A stretch of DNA of 64,000 bases from Diphasiastrum complanatum. Its lineage: Eukaryota > Streptophyta > Lycopodiopsida > Lycopodiales > Lycopodiaceae. The stretch spans positions 202,501 to 266,500 of the forward strand of contig CM055098.1 in NCBI GenBank assembly GCA_029204225.1. Reading direction: 5' to 3'. A model generated the notes under the pieces. That model saw nothing but the letters and a program-made list of their open reading frames with translations, ran no database searches and was not told the origin of the DNA. Of this stretch, positions 33,932 through 45,899 are shown piece after piece (the stretch's first letter is position 1; each line of letters begins with the position of its first letter). Position numbers and translations under genes: made by a program.

Positions 33932-34030
33932 AGGAGAGACAGTGGAAGCAGGTCGTTTGAGATTGAGAGGACGAAGTTAAGAGATGTCCAAAGCCATGAG
34001 AACAACTGTACAAAGGGATTCTTGTGACGG
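33932..34030 (-). mobile_element. LINE N-terminal part, 5' segment
   Basis: Across the gypsy-type insertion the LINE frame continues: LKRPASTVS lies right of 33936 and PPDSPPHLHQAV lies left of 29905, with the duplicated aggag between. Further right the similarity fades. Confidence 0.65.
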
Positions 34031-35150
34031 ACCACCTCACCAACTGAACCAAGACCTCCTTATTTTTTTTTTCTTTTTTGATATATCTACACACGGAAAG
34101 TCGTAAACCTCGATGGAGCTGTCGGCCGATGTAAACCTTTTGCAATATATTCGGAGGACTTGCTTAAACAGAAGTGCCCACCAAAACTTGAAGTAAAGCG
34201 GTCAACCTTTCTGTAGGCAGCTTCACAAAAACACTGAGAACTTCTGAATCCGACTGAATCTGCACAATCGCGTCGGTCAGAATAAAGACAAGACAAATGC
34301 GACCATTTTTGCTCTTTACATGAACTTGATCCGACGGTTGGAACATTCGCTATGCTCTTCGAAAGTCTGTAAAACCCTGACAAGAAGTCTCTACCTCTGC
34401 CTACAGCCCTCAGCTGACCCCTTCTTTGCTGTAATGATCTTTCTGGTAGTAGAAAGCTCTGCCTCTGCGGGTTATAATCAACGCAGATTTACAAAAACAC
34501 TAAGTCTCCATCTTCGCTGGCAGCACGCGACCCCTCTCGGGTCTCTTCCTCTTTCTCTCCTACTATACAAGGCTGGCTATGGCGGAAGAAAGCTTGAAAT
34601 ATTTTCTGAGCACTGCAGTTTCCATTAGAAACAAAGTGCATCTGACCTGCAAAACACAGGCCTGCCGCCTGATCGCTGGTTGGTTTGTGCCTACCCTACC
34701 TACGAAAGATAATTAGACCATCCTCTTCTTGCTTCCTGTTATCTCTCGCTACTAATTGTTGTTCTGCACTGCGTTTTCTCTCTCTCATGCATGTGAGATA
34801 TAAAGACGTCTGGCAACCCGTTCTCCTGTTCCTAGATTCCTGAAGCTTCTGGTGAGTCGTTAGCAGGTTTGGAAAGAGTAAACAAAAAATAGAATCCTGT
34901 GAAAATTCACGTGTCCTTTGGCTTGTACAATCTTTTATTTCCTTTGAGATGTCGCAGGGCATGCACGGCGGATCTTTCCTCTTGCTTTTTTCACGTCATA
35001 ATTCATGCTCACACTTATTTATTTTGAAGAAGGTGGTCCTTTGAACATACTTCCCACTTATATGCCTGAAGATAAAGCTTGTGTCAAAAGTCAATAAGAA
35101 GCATTACACGATCAAGGTCATGTTGAAACTATCCCTGTTAAATATAACTG
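34031..35150. other. no gene recognised
   Basis: May include the LINE 5' region on the minus strand. A 60-codon minus frame (34164-34346; KNGRICLVFILTDAIVQI) has protein-like composition but no family match. Confidence 0.45.
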
Positions 35151-38100
35151 TTAAATATAATGTATACTCCAAATGTCATAAGGATTGTTATATGCCACGT
35201 GGATCACTTGGGGTCCCCGACAGTCGCACCTCTGCGACATAGCAAGAGAGACACCTCTCTTTCTCTCTCGCACACTACTCTACATGTAATAGCTATTGCT
35301 CTCATTCACGACGATCAATATATTCTCTTGTCACTTGTCACTCTCTCTCTCTCGTTCCGCAATATGGTATCACAGTTAGACAAGATCTGATGCGTTCTAA
35401 CAGGCATGTCAGAAATCTGATGCTCAAACACCTTGCGTTGAACTACAAGGCTGGATGTGATTTGCTGGGCCTGCAGTTCAGTACCTGATGAGGACAAGTC
35501 GCATTAAGGAACTTTGACGCATTAGTTTCTCACAAGGTCCTAACGCAATCTGATCCTCAGGGCCCACGCTTCCGGAGTTACATGCTGACTGTTGCTGCTG
35601 TTTTGTAGATCCTGCTCCTTCCAATTCCAGAAGATTGGCTACTATCTACATTTTGTCAGTGCCCTTCCATTTTATGTGTGTCTCTAACAAATGCACAGAC
35701 GGATTACTGCAAGTTTTGCGACATATTGCAGTTTCGCGTTTTTGACATCAGCAATGAGCATTTTGCGACATCTGCGACACATTGCAGATTCGTATTTTTT
35801 AACATTGGCATTGTGCAAGTTCTGCGACATATTTCAGATTCGCACTGAGTCGCGTTTTCCGGCTTTAGCAATTTGCGAGTTTGGCAATAAGCTATTTGTG
35901 CAAGTTTTGCAACATACCATTTATGTGTGCCATTTTCGACTGTGCGACATTTGCGATCGTCAGGGAAGTCTTCATAAGTTTCTGAACTTTTAAAGCAATT
36001 TTTAAGTTCAATATAAAGGAACGTAACTTAATTCCCTTGTATTGACAATCTTCCTGGATTTGCTAGGTTCATTCTATTTTTGCTAACTTTTGAGAGGTTT
36101 GTGAGGTCTTACGACATCAAAGGTTGTTGCAGTTCTACTGTGTGACAAACCTGTTGTATTGCACAACGAGCCTATCAGGGGGACTACTCTTACCTTTCTG
36201 AAACGCTAAAACAACTTTTAAACGTTCAATTTGAAGGAACCTTGTCTAATTCATATCAATTGTTTTTTGGCTTTAAATATGGTAGCCCCTGATTCAACAA
36301 AGTTAGTGTCATTCAACGAGCTTTGAGAGCTCTACGATAATTGTGATAGTTGCATTTCTTTTGCAAATTGTGTGCCAACTTTTTGCTCCCTTGCTACAAC
36401 CAATTAGCATTCTCATCATTAGTCGGTTAAGGATCACAAGCCACACCGAGTGATGGCGGCATCCTTGACTGAAACTCATCGCCTCATTGAAAGGTTCGAT
36501 GGTTCAGGTTTTCATTTATGGAAGCTAAAAATGCGAATGCTATTGTTAAAGAAAGATTTACTCAAAATAGTAGAAGGGACTGAACTAAAACCTAACACGG
36601 GAAGTGAAGAGACACTTAGCAAGAGATGCGTGATGGGCAGGCATTAGCCTCCCTTATTCTGAATTTACGGGATAATGTAATTATCCATGTAAGCCATGCT
36701 AAAACCTCTAAAGAGGCTTGGGACATCTTGGTCGAGACCTTTGAGTCTCAAGATGTTAATACCCGACTTTTCCTGAGAAAGAAGTTCTTTCAAATAAAAA
36801 GGTCAGATTCAGTTAGCATGGCAGATCACATTAATACTTTTAAATTCTTAATCGGGCAATTAGCCATCGTTGGATCTGCTATTCAAGACACCGATGTTGT
36901 TATGACGCTCTTAGGAAGTCTTCTTGAGACGTACGAAAATCTTGTCATCTCGTTGGGCACACAGACAGGATTAACCTTGCAGAAAGTAGTGTCTTTATTA
37001 TTGCAAGAAGAAGTTAGAAGAAAAGATATGGGAATGTCCAATGAGACACCCATAGCTCTTTACGGCGAAGCCAAGAAAACAAATTTAAAAAGAAATTCGA
37101 TGGCAAGGATCAATCACAATCCTCTGGGAAGAGTGATTATAAACCTTCTAAGAAGAAGGGCAAGTGCAACTATTGCAAGAAAGAGGGGCATTACATTAAA
37201 GAATGTAAGAAGCGAATTGCCAACGAGAAGAAGAAGGCTGAAGCGGCCAATGTGGCTTCCAACAGTGAGCCCGAAGTGAATCCTATATATTCGGAAAGCG
37301 ACATAGAAATCCCTTTCCTAAGGAATCCCACTCACATGCAACTAGCACATTAGAGTTAGTGCACTCGGACATTTGTGGTCCGATTCAGACACTTTCCTTG
37401 ATGATTTTTCCCGATATACTGTTGTATATTTTCTAAAAGTTAAATCAGAAGCATTTAAATTCTTTAAAGATTACAAGGTGTTTGCTGAAAAGCAAACTGG
37501 TAAATCTTTATTGAAGTTGAGATGTGACAATGGAGGGGAGTACATTTCAACCGCATTCAATCGGTTTTGTGTTGATCATGGCATAGCCCGACAATATACA
37601 GTACCGTATTCTCCACAACAAAATGGTGTTGCTGAGAGAAAGAATCGGACTTTGGTTGAAAGTGCTAGGTGTATGTTGAAAGATTCTAATCTTTCTAATA
37701 AATTTTGGGCAGAAGCAATTTCGATAGCAACATATGTGCAAAACTTATTGCCAACGGTTGCTGTGCCTGGAAAAACTCTATATGAAGGCTGGTGTGGTAA
37801 GAAACCGTCGGTTTCTCACCTAAGGTCTTTTGGTTGCACTGCCTGGCCCATATTCCTAAAAAAAAATTAAAAAAACTTGATAACAAGAGTGTCAAGTGTA
37901 TTATGCTTGGTTACAATACTGAATCTAAAGGATACAGACTGTATAACCCAGCTACAGGCAAAATAACTGTTAATCATGATGTTATTTTTTATGAGACGTC
38001 AGTTTCGTCAAAAACAGTGGGAGAAGATTCAACAATTAACACTTATTCAAATGAGGATGTGTGGGAGCTTGAACATTTGGAAGATGATATTCCCACTGAG

Positions 38101-39060
38101 CCTACAATTGAACCAGATGAGGAACTGGTGGTAGATATTAATAATGGGGAAGGAAACTATGCTCCTCCTATTGCTGATCCTCCAGCTAGTTCTTCTGCAA
38201 GTTCTCCTACATTGAGAAGATCTACTAGAGAAAAGAGATCCATAAAGGCCTTGGAGTCAGGATGGAGGTCTTATTTTGTCTTAAGTGCATCAACTGATTC
38301 AGAGTCAAACTTTGAAACAAGCACTTAAAAGTTCACATGCTGAAGAGTGGAAAAAGGCATTAGACACCAAGTTTGATTCGCTTGTCACTAACGTCACTTC
38401 CAAGCAACAAGAAGGTTGTTGGTTGTAATTGGCTCTTTAAATAGAAGTTTGAAGCAGATGGTTCATTAGATCAATATAAAGCTTGATTAGTGGCCAAAGG
38501 CTATTCGCAAGTTGAAGGCATTGACTATAATGATACATTTTTTCCAGTTGTCAAGATGACTTCCATCAAAACCTTACTCACAACTGCTGCAGCTAAGGAC
38601 ATGTTTATACATCAAATGAATGTAAAAATTGCATTTCTAAATGGAAGATTAGAAGAAGAGATATATATGCAACAACCGAAAGGATACATTAAGCCTGGGA
38701 ATGAGAGTCTAGTGTGTAAACTACAGAAGACTATTTATGGACTAAACAATCACCTAGAGCTTGGTATCAACATATAGATGCTTATCTAAAGTCAGAAGGC
38801 TTTAGTGATGGGTATACAGATTTGAATATCTATATCTGACAAAAGCAAAGTTCATTGGTAATTATAGCATTATATGTTGATGATGTTATACTAGTTAGCA
38901 GTGATCTCACTTTTATGAACTATTGCAAGTCAAGACTATCTTCTGAGTTTGAGATGGTAGACTATGGTGATCTACACTATTGTCTAGGTATTCAAGTTAA
39001 AAGGAATAAGTAGCTTAAGACAATACACCTCAGCCAGAGGTTCACATTCTCTCTCTACGT
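35150..39060 (+). mobile_element. Ty1/copia element, broken, no intact 3' end
   Basis: The LTR-like end is at about 35363, followed by a primer-site-like tggtatcacag (35365). A 1.1-kb leader follows, then gag (about 36450-37280; HLWKLKMRMLLLKKDL, KEAWDILVETFES, and a CCHC knuckle near 37160-37210), integrase (about 37375-38330; LRCDNGGEYISTAF, QNGVAERKNRTLVESARCML, LRSFGCTAW) and reverse transcriptase (about 38480-39000; HQMNVKIAFLNGRLEEEIYM). The protease and pre-integrase part is largely missing and the RNase H end is absent. Roughly ten breaks, so old. Confidence 0.8.
35690..35955 (+). repeat. imperfect gcgacat repeats in copia leader
   Basis: Five or six imperfect, irregularly spaced copies of ttttgcgacat followed by ttgcag or ttcag, within the untranslated leader. 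Confidence 0.5.
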
Positions 39061-40714
39061 AACCTCTCTCTAAAGTGAAATTTCTTAAAGGGCCCATTTT
39101 GAGCCCATATTTCTCCTAATGGATTTCTATGTTGTTGATGATTCTAGATGTGTGAGCAAAGTTGGCTGAAGATCATTGATGAACTAACAGTGTTCTGATC
39201 TCTAATTTTTCAAATTTAACATCAATATGCTTTCTATTATTGTGCATATTTCATTACATGTCTGTTGGAAATTAAGCCCACAGTTGTCTCCTTGGAATCA
39301 TAACTTAGACAACCAAACTATTTGAAGAACATCTACAATGGGCTTCCAGCTGATCTCCAACAAAGGGTAACCCATTCTATTATAATTTCAAGTTCAGAAT
39401 CATACCATTGTTGAGGTTGTTAGGGCAATTGAAGATGATGATGCCGTTATGACCCTGCTTTCTTCTCTTCCAAAGTCGTATGAATACTTTGTGGTGATGA
39501 TCTCCACACAACTCGACCTCACTCTTCAAAAGGTGATCGGTCATCTTCTTCAAGAAGAAATACGGAGAAAGACTAGCAACCTGTCCATCAAAGACAAATC
39601 CATGGCTCTATACACCAAGAAGAAAGACTACTCCAAGGGCAAGAATCAAGTGCAGTAGCAACAACAGATGCTTCACACTCAAAGTGAGCATGGTGGATCG
39701 CGCAAGAAGCTCTTATGCAGATATTGCAAGAGAGCCAATCACGACATCAAGGAGTGTTGTATCCAGATCTACAACAAGGCAAAGAAGCAACAACAACAGC
39801 AGCCCCTTCAACACGACGGAATTCAAGGAGCAAGATACACATTTGTTAATGGCTTACAACAGCAGCAGCAAAGACTGTGATAGCTGGTACTTGGACAACG
39901 ACACTACCCAACACATGACCCCTCACAATGAATGGTTTACCAAGTATGCAGCTTACAGCAGAGATCAATTCATCTACCTCGAAGATTCAAGCACCATACG
40001 CGTGGAAGGCAAAGGAACAGTCAAGATCACATTCAACAACGATCTATCCATTTGTGTTCCCAACGTCCTTCATGTTCCTCAACTATCAAAGAACTACAGT
40101 CATGTTCATTAAGCACAAATCTAAAGCCTTTGAATGCTTCAAGAGATTCAAGGCCATGGCTGAGACACAAACGTCTACAAAAGAGAAGGCACTCTGAACT
40201 GATGGTGGTGGTGAATACATCTCTAACGAGATATCCGACTACATGGCTGAACATAGTATTAGAAGACAGTTCACCACTTCCTATTCACCTCAATAGAACG
40301 GGATTGCAGAAAGGAAGAATCGAACTCTTCTCAACTCAGCCAGATCCATGCTACATCAAGCACACCTACCTGCGAAGTTCTGGGCAGAAGCTACTGCCAC
40401 AGCCAGAACAGATCCAGCACCAAAGCCATCAACAACAAAACTGCTTATGAAGTTTGGCATGGGCACAAGCCTAGTGTCAGCCATTTAAAAATCTTTGGTT
40501 GTATATGTTTTGTTCACATTCCTAAACAGCTAAGGAGGAAACTGGATCATAGGACAAATAAATGTATTTTCATTGGCTATCTTGATGAACATAAAGCTTA
40601 TAAAGTTTACGATCCATCCACCAATGTAGTATTTGTCTCTAGGGATGTAATATTTCAAGAACATACATACTATGATTTCAAACAACCATCGATAAGCGAT
40701 GCTATGTCATTTCA

Positions 40715-40989
40715 GTTAGAATTAAAGTAGAATCACTGTGCTACTATACAGTGGGTCCTATCAGTTGATAAGGATCAGTTGGCCTCGCCATGAGGCAAGT
40801 CGATGGGACACACGTCCCGCCAACGGCAACCTGGGTCATGCATGGGTTGCCTGAGTGAACAACTATATGTACAATGTAATTTCATTTTGAGAAATACAGT
40901 TGCTATGTGAGCTTGCTGTGGAGAGTCTTTTCTGTCTGTGTTACTGTGTGTAGCATGATCTGTGTTCCTGTTCGAAGCAAATTCTAAGT
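40715..40989 (+). repeat. 5' LTR of coding-less copia
   Basis: 275 bp, matching 22913-23187. Confidence 0.85.
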
Positions 40990-42359
40990 TGGTATTAGAG
41001 CCATACAGGGAGTGTACACAGTACATCATCGCCGTTGAAGAGAGCTTCAGGGGTTTACGGCGGGTTGAAGACGCAAGGAGAAGCACTGGTGCAGAGAGTT
41101 TAGCACACAGAAGCTTGGTGAGCTTGAGACTGTGTGAGGATTCAAAGACAAGAGTTGTCCGCTGAATCAGAACCTCAACAAATGGAATTTTGAAATTCCG
41201 AAGTAGGCTATTTGGTGTTTGCAGTCAGTGTGCATTCAATCGGACACCGTTTGACAAACGGATTGAAGCATTAGATTCAAGCAGCAGGATGACCTCAGAG
41301 AAAGAGGACAGGCCTGTCAGAACACTTTGAATAGGAAGCCAAGAATAGATTTGTGTGAAAAACCCTGGTCTAGGGCTTGGGAGCACAAAATCAGAGATTT
41401 CTCTCCATTTTGAACCTTTTTGGAAGTTGTGAAAATCCAGAGGAGGCGCCTTGATCGATTCTAAAAGGTCTGAAGTGCTCGTGGAGAGCAGCCATAGCTA
41501 GAAAGCAAGAAAACCTTGGAAGAGAAGGAGAAGGAGAGCTCGGACAGCTCGCGCGCGACCACCGTGAGAGAGACCAGAGCGTTTCCAGGGAGCTGACGGT
41601 TTGAGGAGGAGGACAAAATGTGCGGATCAAGTTAAGTCCGTTTGATAAAGAACTATCAAGATCAACGACTGAGATCGCACTACTCAGGAGGGATATCCAC
41701 AGTTGGATCAAAATCGACCATTGGATGGAGTCTGAAGGGTTGTTGAAGAAGGCTAAGAGGATTTGAAATAAATATAGCCATTCAACTTCAATAAAAATTT
41801 TCACATTGAAAATTGGAGTTGGGTCCCTTCACAAGTGAAGTGTGAAGTTTCTTCAAGGTGAAGAAACAGTTCAAAAACCAGGAAAATCCCTATTTTTGGG
41901 TCCTTTGTTCGTTTTGACCCAAACGAAAGGCTATAACTTCCAAACGAAGGGCACCTGAACTGTACCTGCAAGTATGGTACAACAAAACAGAGTGATTGCA
42001 GCGAATAAAGTGTTCGGAGTGCGCCAAAAGTGATTTCGCCATTCCATTGGGCACGTAGTTGGGAGTTGACGACTGAGTACATTTCAAAAGGCGACGCCAA
42101 TTTGGCTTTCAAATTGGTGGAAAAGCGACAAGTGGCCTGGTAAGGGAAAAAGTGCAGGTCATTAATTTCAACTTCTGACATCACAGTTGGCCTTGGCATA
42201 CTGCTTTTACCCTACCGTAGAATACATACCTTGTGGTGGATCTATGATCATCACAATTGGCCTTACCATACTGCTTTTTACCTATGATCATCATAGTCAC
42301 CTCCCCAATCCGCTATGTATATGACTGTATAAAAAGTAGACTCTACTTTAAGGGAGAGA

Positions 42360-43004
42360 GTTAGAATTAAAGTAGAATCACTGTACTACTGTATAGTGGG
42401 TCCTATCAGTTGATAAGGATCAGTTGGCCTCGCCAGGAGGCAAGTCGACGGGACACGCGTCCCGCCAACGGCAACCTGGGTCATGCATTAGAGGTGTTTT
42501 GAGCTCCAAAAAGACCCTTTAAGAATGCAAGATATAGTTTATATTATTAAGATATTATAACACTAATACTTTTGACTTGCCATAACTTTTTAATCGTAGC
42601 TCAGAAGTATGTCATGTAACATTCATTGGAAAGCTCTTGTTGAGGCTTTTCAATGCACTAGACTCCGCTAAATTCGGACTTACCACTAAAAAGTTATGCC
42701 ATTTTTAGTGTGGAATCAAAATGTGGATTCAAAAAGTTACGTTACGTAGATTTCAAATTTGAGAGTTTTGATTGGTCCATGTGTATGAAAAAATTAAGAA
42801 AAAATATAAAAAGAATCTTTCTAAAGGGTCTTTTTGGAATTTAGAACTCCTCTAATGCATGGGTTGCCTGAGTGAACAACTATATGTACAGTGTAATCTC
42901 ATTTTGAGAAATACAGTTGCTATGTGAGCTTGTTGTGGAGAGTGTTTTCTATCTGTGTTACTGTGTAGCATGATCTGTGTTCTTGTTCGAAGCAAATTCT
43001 AAGT
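42360..43004 (+). repeat. 3' LTR of coding-less copia, split by a MITE
   Basis: Matches the 275-bp LTR once the 366-bp insertion and its 6-bp duplication are set aside. Confidence 0.85.
42489..42854. mobile_element. MITE, 366 bp, with ~34-bp inverted ends
   Basis: The inverted ends start tagaggtgttttgagctcc on the left and tagaggagttctaaattcc on the right (reverse complement). Both continue into caaaaagaccctttaa/gaa. The flanks carry atgcat at 42483-42488 and 42855-42860. Three uninterrupted LTR copies of the host element in this window have a single atgcat at this site, so this is a true empty-site comparison. It has no coding capacity. The superfamily is not assigned, since a 6-bp duplication is uncommon. 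A partial second copy lies at 61407. Confidence 0.85.
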
Positions 43005-44492
43005 ATTTCATCCTATTTTATGTAGCATGGATTCTTCCAACATTGATGTTCCTTCTACAGAACCTGCAGCTACAGCTACATAAGTCGAGCAGCCGACAAT
43101 ACCTGTTATTAGACCAAACCAAGCTAGGTCGAGCAGATCTGGAGAAATTCAAGAAGAAGCATCATCACATCCTGGTCAACCAAACGTCTGTAGATCCTCA
43201 CGGACTCGGACAGTTTCTGAGAGGTATACACCTCAATCTTTCTGGACTTCATCAGAAGAACCAGAGAGCCTAGCAGAAGTAATTAACTCCAAGGATGCTG
43301 TGAAGTGGAAAGAAGCTATGGAAGACAAGTACAACTCACTTTTGACGAACTAGACTTGGACACTAGTCGAATTTTCCACTCACAAGAGAGTTATTGACAA
43401 CAAGTGGATCTTCAAAAAGAAGATCAACTCTGATGGTTCCATTGCCAAATGGAAAGCATGGTTGGTGGCTAAAGGATTCACTCAAGTCCAAGGAGTAGAT
43501 TATCAAGAAAATTTCAGTCTTGTCGTCAAGATGCAGTCAATTAGGACTCTGATTGTGTTAGCAGCCGCAGAAAACCTCGTAATGCACCAAATGGATGTCA
43601 AGACAACATTTCTCAACAACGACATTGAAGAGGAGCTGTATACCTTCCAACCGGAAGGATTCGAAGTCAAAGGCCAAGAGCACAAAGTGTGCAAGCAGCA
43701 CAATAGGCTGCAAGAGCATGGTTCGATAGAATCAACCCTTATCTCATTCAATTCAGTTGGTTTGCAAACAATTCAGTTGACTGTAATGTTTATTCGAAAC
43801 ATATAGGCACCAATTCAGTTCACATAGCTCTTTACGTAGATGATGCATTTATTTTGTCTAACGACACTTCTGCACACTACTAAGAGTGATCTGTCAAAGG
43901 AATTTGACATGACTGATTTAGGAGCTATCAATTCTTTGGTAGGAATGAATTCACATTACTAGAAATAGGCTTCAGAAGAAGATCTATCTTAATCCGCAGG
44001 CATATTTAAGAGGCATTTTAGAAAAGTTTCATATGTCTGATTGCAAACCGATTGATACTCCAATGGATCCAAGTATAGTATTGACTAAACCTACTTGTGC
44101 TGATTCTGATAGCGAAGTACTCGACATAGTGAAATACCCTTATCATTCACTAATCGGATCTTTGATGTATGCAATGCTGTGTACTAGACCAGATTTAGCA
44201 TACACTATTAGCACGTTAAGTCAATTCATGTCTAATCCTAGGATCTCTCATTGGAATGTTTCACTATCACTGAATCCCAGATTTCATGGCAAATCCAAGC
44301 ACATAGAAATTCAATATCATTTTATTCGGGAGAAAGTTTTCTCAGGGCAAGCGATCCTTTAATACTGGTCCACAACAGAAATGATCGCAGACATCTTCAC
44401 CAAAGCGCTTTCCAAGATCAAGCATCAGAAGTTCTTCAACATGCTGAACCTGACAAAGATACCAAGGCACCAACCGTGACCTTAAGGGGGAC

Positions 44493-45450
44493 TGTTGGAA
44501 ATTAAGCCCACAGTTGTCTCCTTGGAATCATAACTTAGATAGCCAAACTATTTGAAGAATGTCTACAACGGGCTTCCGGCTGATCTCCAGCAAAGGGTAA
44601 CCAATCCTATTATAATTTCAAGTTCAGGTGTTAAGTTTAATAACTTGAAGTCATTGAAGACTTGGCCATCTTCAAGGACTTCCACAAAACTTGTATTTAG
44701 AACAAGTCTGCAGATTTACATTGCTTTTTCAACAGTCTGCAGAAATACACTAAGTGTCGCGTAGTTCACATTTTTCGCACTTTCTCGAAAACTGCGAGAC
44801 TTGACTTTGACTTCTTCCATTCAATTGTTTTTGAAGAAGTCAACTTGTTCACAGTTCAAAAGTTTAACTATTTTCAACACCTTTGACTTTTTCGCATTTT
44901 CCCGAAAAATGCGAACCGAAGGTCCTCTATTTTCAAGGGTTAAACTGTTAAAGACACCTTCACCTTTTTCAAAGGCGTCTTAAACTTGTTTTAGGGCACA
45001 TTTGGCTTTTTCGCAAAATCCCGAAGAGAGAGAAAAATGCCGAAGGTTGTCCATTTTTTGAACGAGGAACGTTCCCAACCACTTCCCAAAATTTGCGAAG
45101 TGAGAGAAAACCACTTCAGGATCCGTTGGATTGATGTGAAAAAGCCTAAACGGGTCTAAAGTGCAAAGTACATTGCAACTTCATTAAAAATCTTCAAACT
45201 GAAATAATTGTTGGGTCCCAAGTTTTTGAAGGGTGAAGTTTCTTCACACTAAAGAAACAGTTCAAAAACCAAAATTTCTCTTGTGACAAACATTTGTTGT
45301 AATTAATACATGGATGCAATCTATAAATAGATCATCCAAGCACAAATTGCGAGTTGCTCCGTCCATGAGATGTTTTATTTGAGCCTCCCAGTTACGCCGT
45401 CATTTTTTGTTGTAATTGCTATTTGTATTATGCTTCAATGTAATATAGCA
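44493..45450 (+). repeat. copia 3' LTR (39.3-kb element)
   Basis: Starts tgttggaaat after the purine tract. It contains a TATA-like box (tataaatag, about 45331), which places the transcription start near 45360. The right end is approximate because the left copy is too short to compare. Confidence 0.6.
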
Positions 45451-45899
45451 ACAGCACGGTTTTAATCTGTGTATAACGTAGATGAATGCCTATTGTGATT
45501 GTATGCACTTTATCGCTATTTGATCGCGCTTGTTTACTCACTCTAATCAGAACATGGACGTCTACGACTCCTCAGTTTTTGATCAGACGATGGCTGTCTT
45601 TGATGCCTGAGGAACTCACGATATCATACTGTTCTTCCATTTATTTCAGAACTAAACTTCATCATTTTTCAGTAATACCACACACAAACCATTTCTAATC
45701 TCTTCGGTGGACTGTACTCTTGTTTTTGAGAGTATGAATTAATTTTTAAGATCCTGTTGGGGAATTAGAACACTTAAAGTTGTGATTATATTTAGCATAA
45801 GCTGTCTATTAGACTGTTTTTGCATTAAGCAGCTGATTGTGATGGGAGAGCTATTTCGCAATATTCCTGCTCTCTTCTCCGTTCGCGTTCTTCTATCTC

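Larger units (their letters stand above)
40715..43004 (+). mobile_element. coding-less derivative of the 22.9-kb copia family
   Basis: A 2.29-kb element with two LTRs (40715-40989 and 42360-43004), a primer-site sequence (tggtattagagcc), the family leader (40990 to about 42300) and the family 3' tail with purine tract, but no coding region. Flanking atttca (40709-40714 and 43005-43010) is the target duplication. It resembles LARD-type non-autonomous copies that depend on a full-length relative. It inserted into the 39.3-kb copia. Confidence 0.85.
39263..45450 (+). mobile_element. Ty1/copia element, broken, carries a nested element
   Basis: A left LTR piece (39263 to about 39400) matches the start of the 3' LTR at 44493 (tgttggaaattaagcccaca). 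Between them lie gag (about 39430-39880, knuckle CRYCKRANHDIKEC), protease (WYLDNDTTQHMT), integrase (about 40090-40680) and reverse transcriptase (about 43300-43800; HQMDVKTTFLNNDIEEELY). The RNase H end (about 44030-44440) and a purine tract (ccttaagggggac) complete it. The nested element sits between integrase and reverse transcriptase. Many breaks, more than ten. Confidence 0.8.

Noticed and set aside
34164-34346. 60-codon minus frame (KNGRICLVFILTDAIVQI) as a host gene
   Set aside because: It is short, with no recognised family and no supporting splice or neighbour evidence. It may be part of a LINE 5' region.
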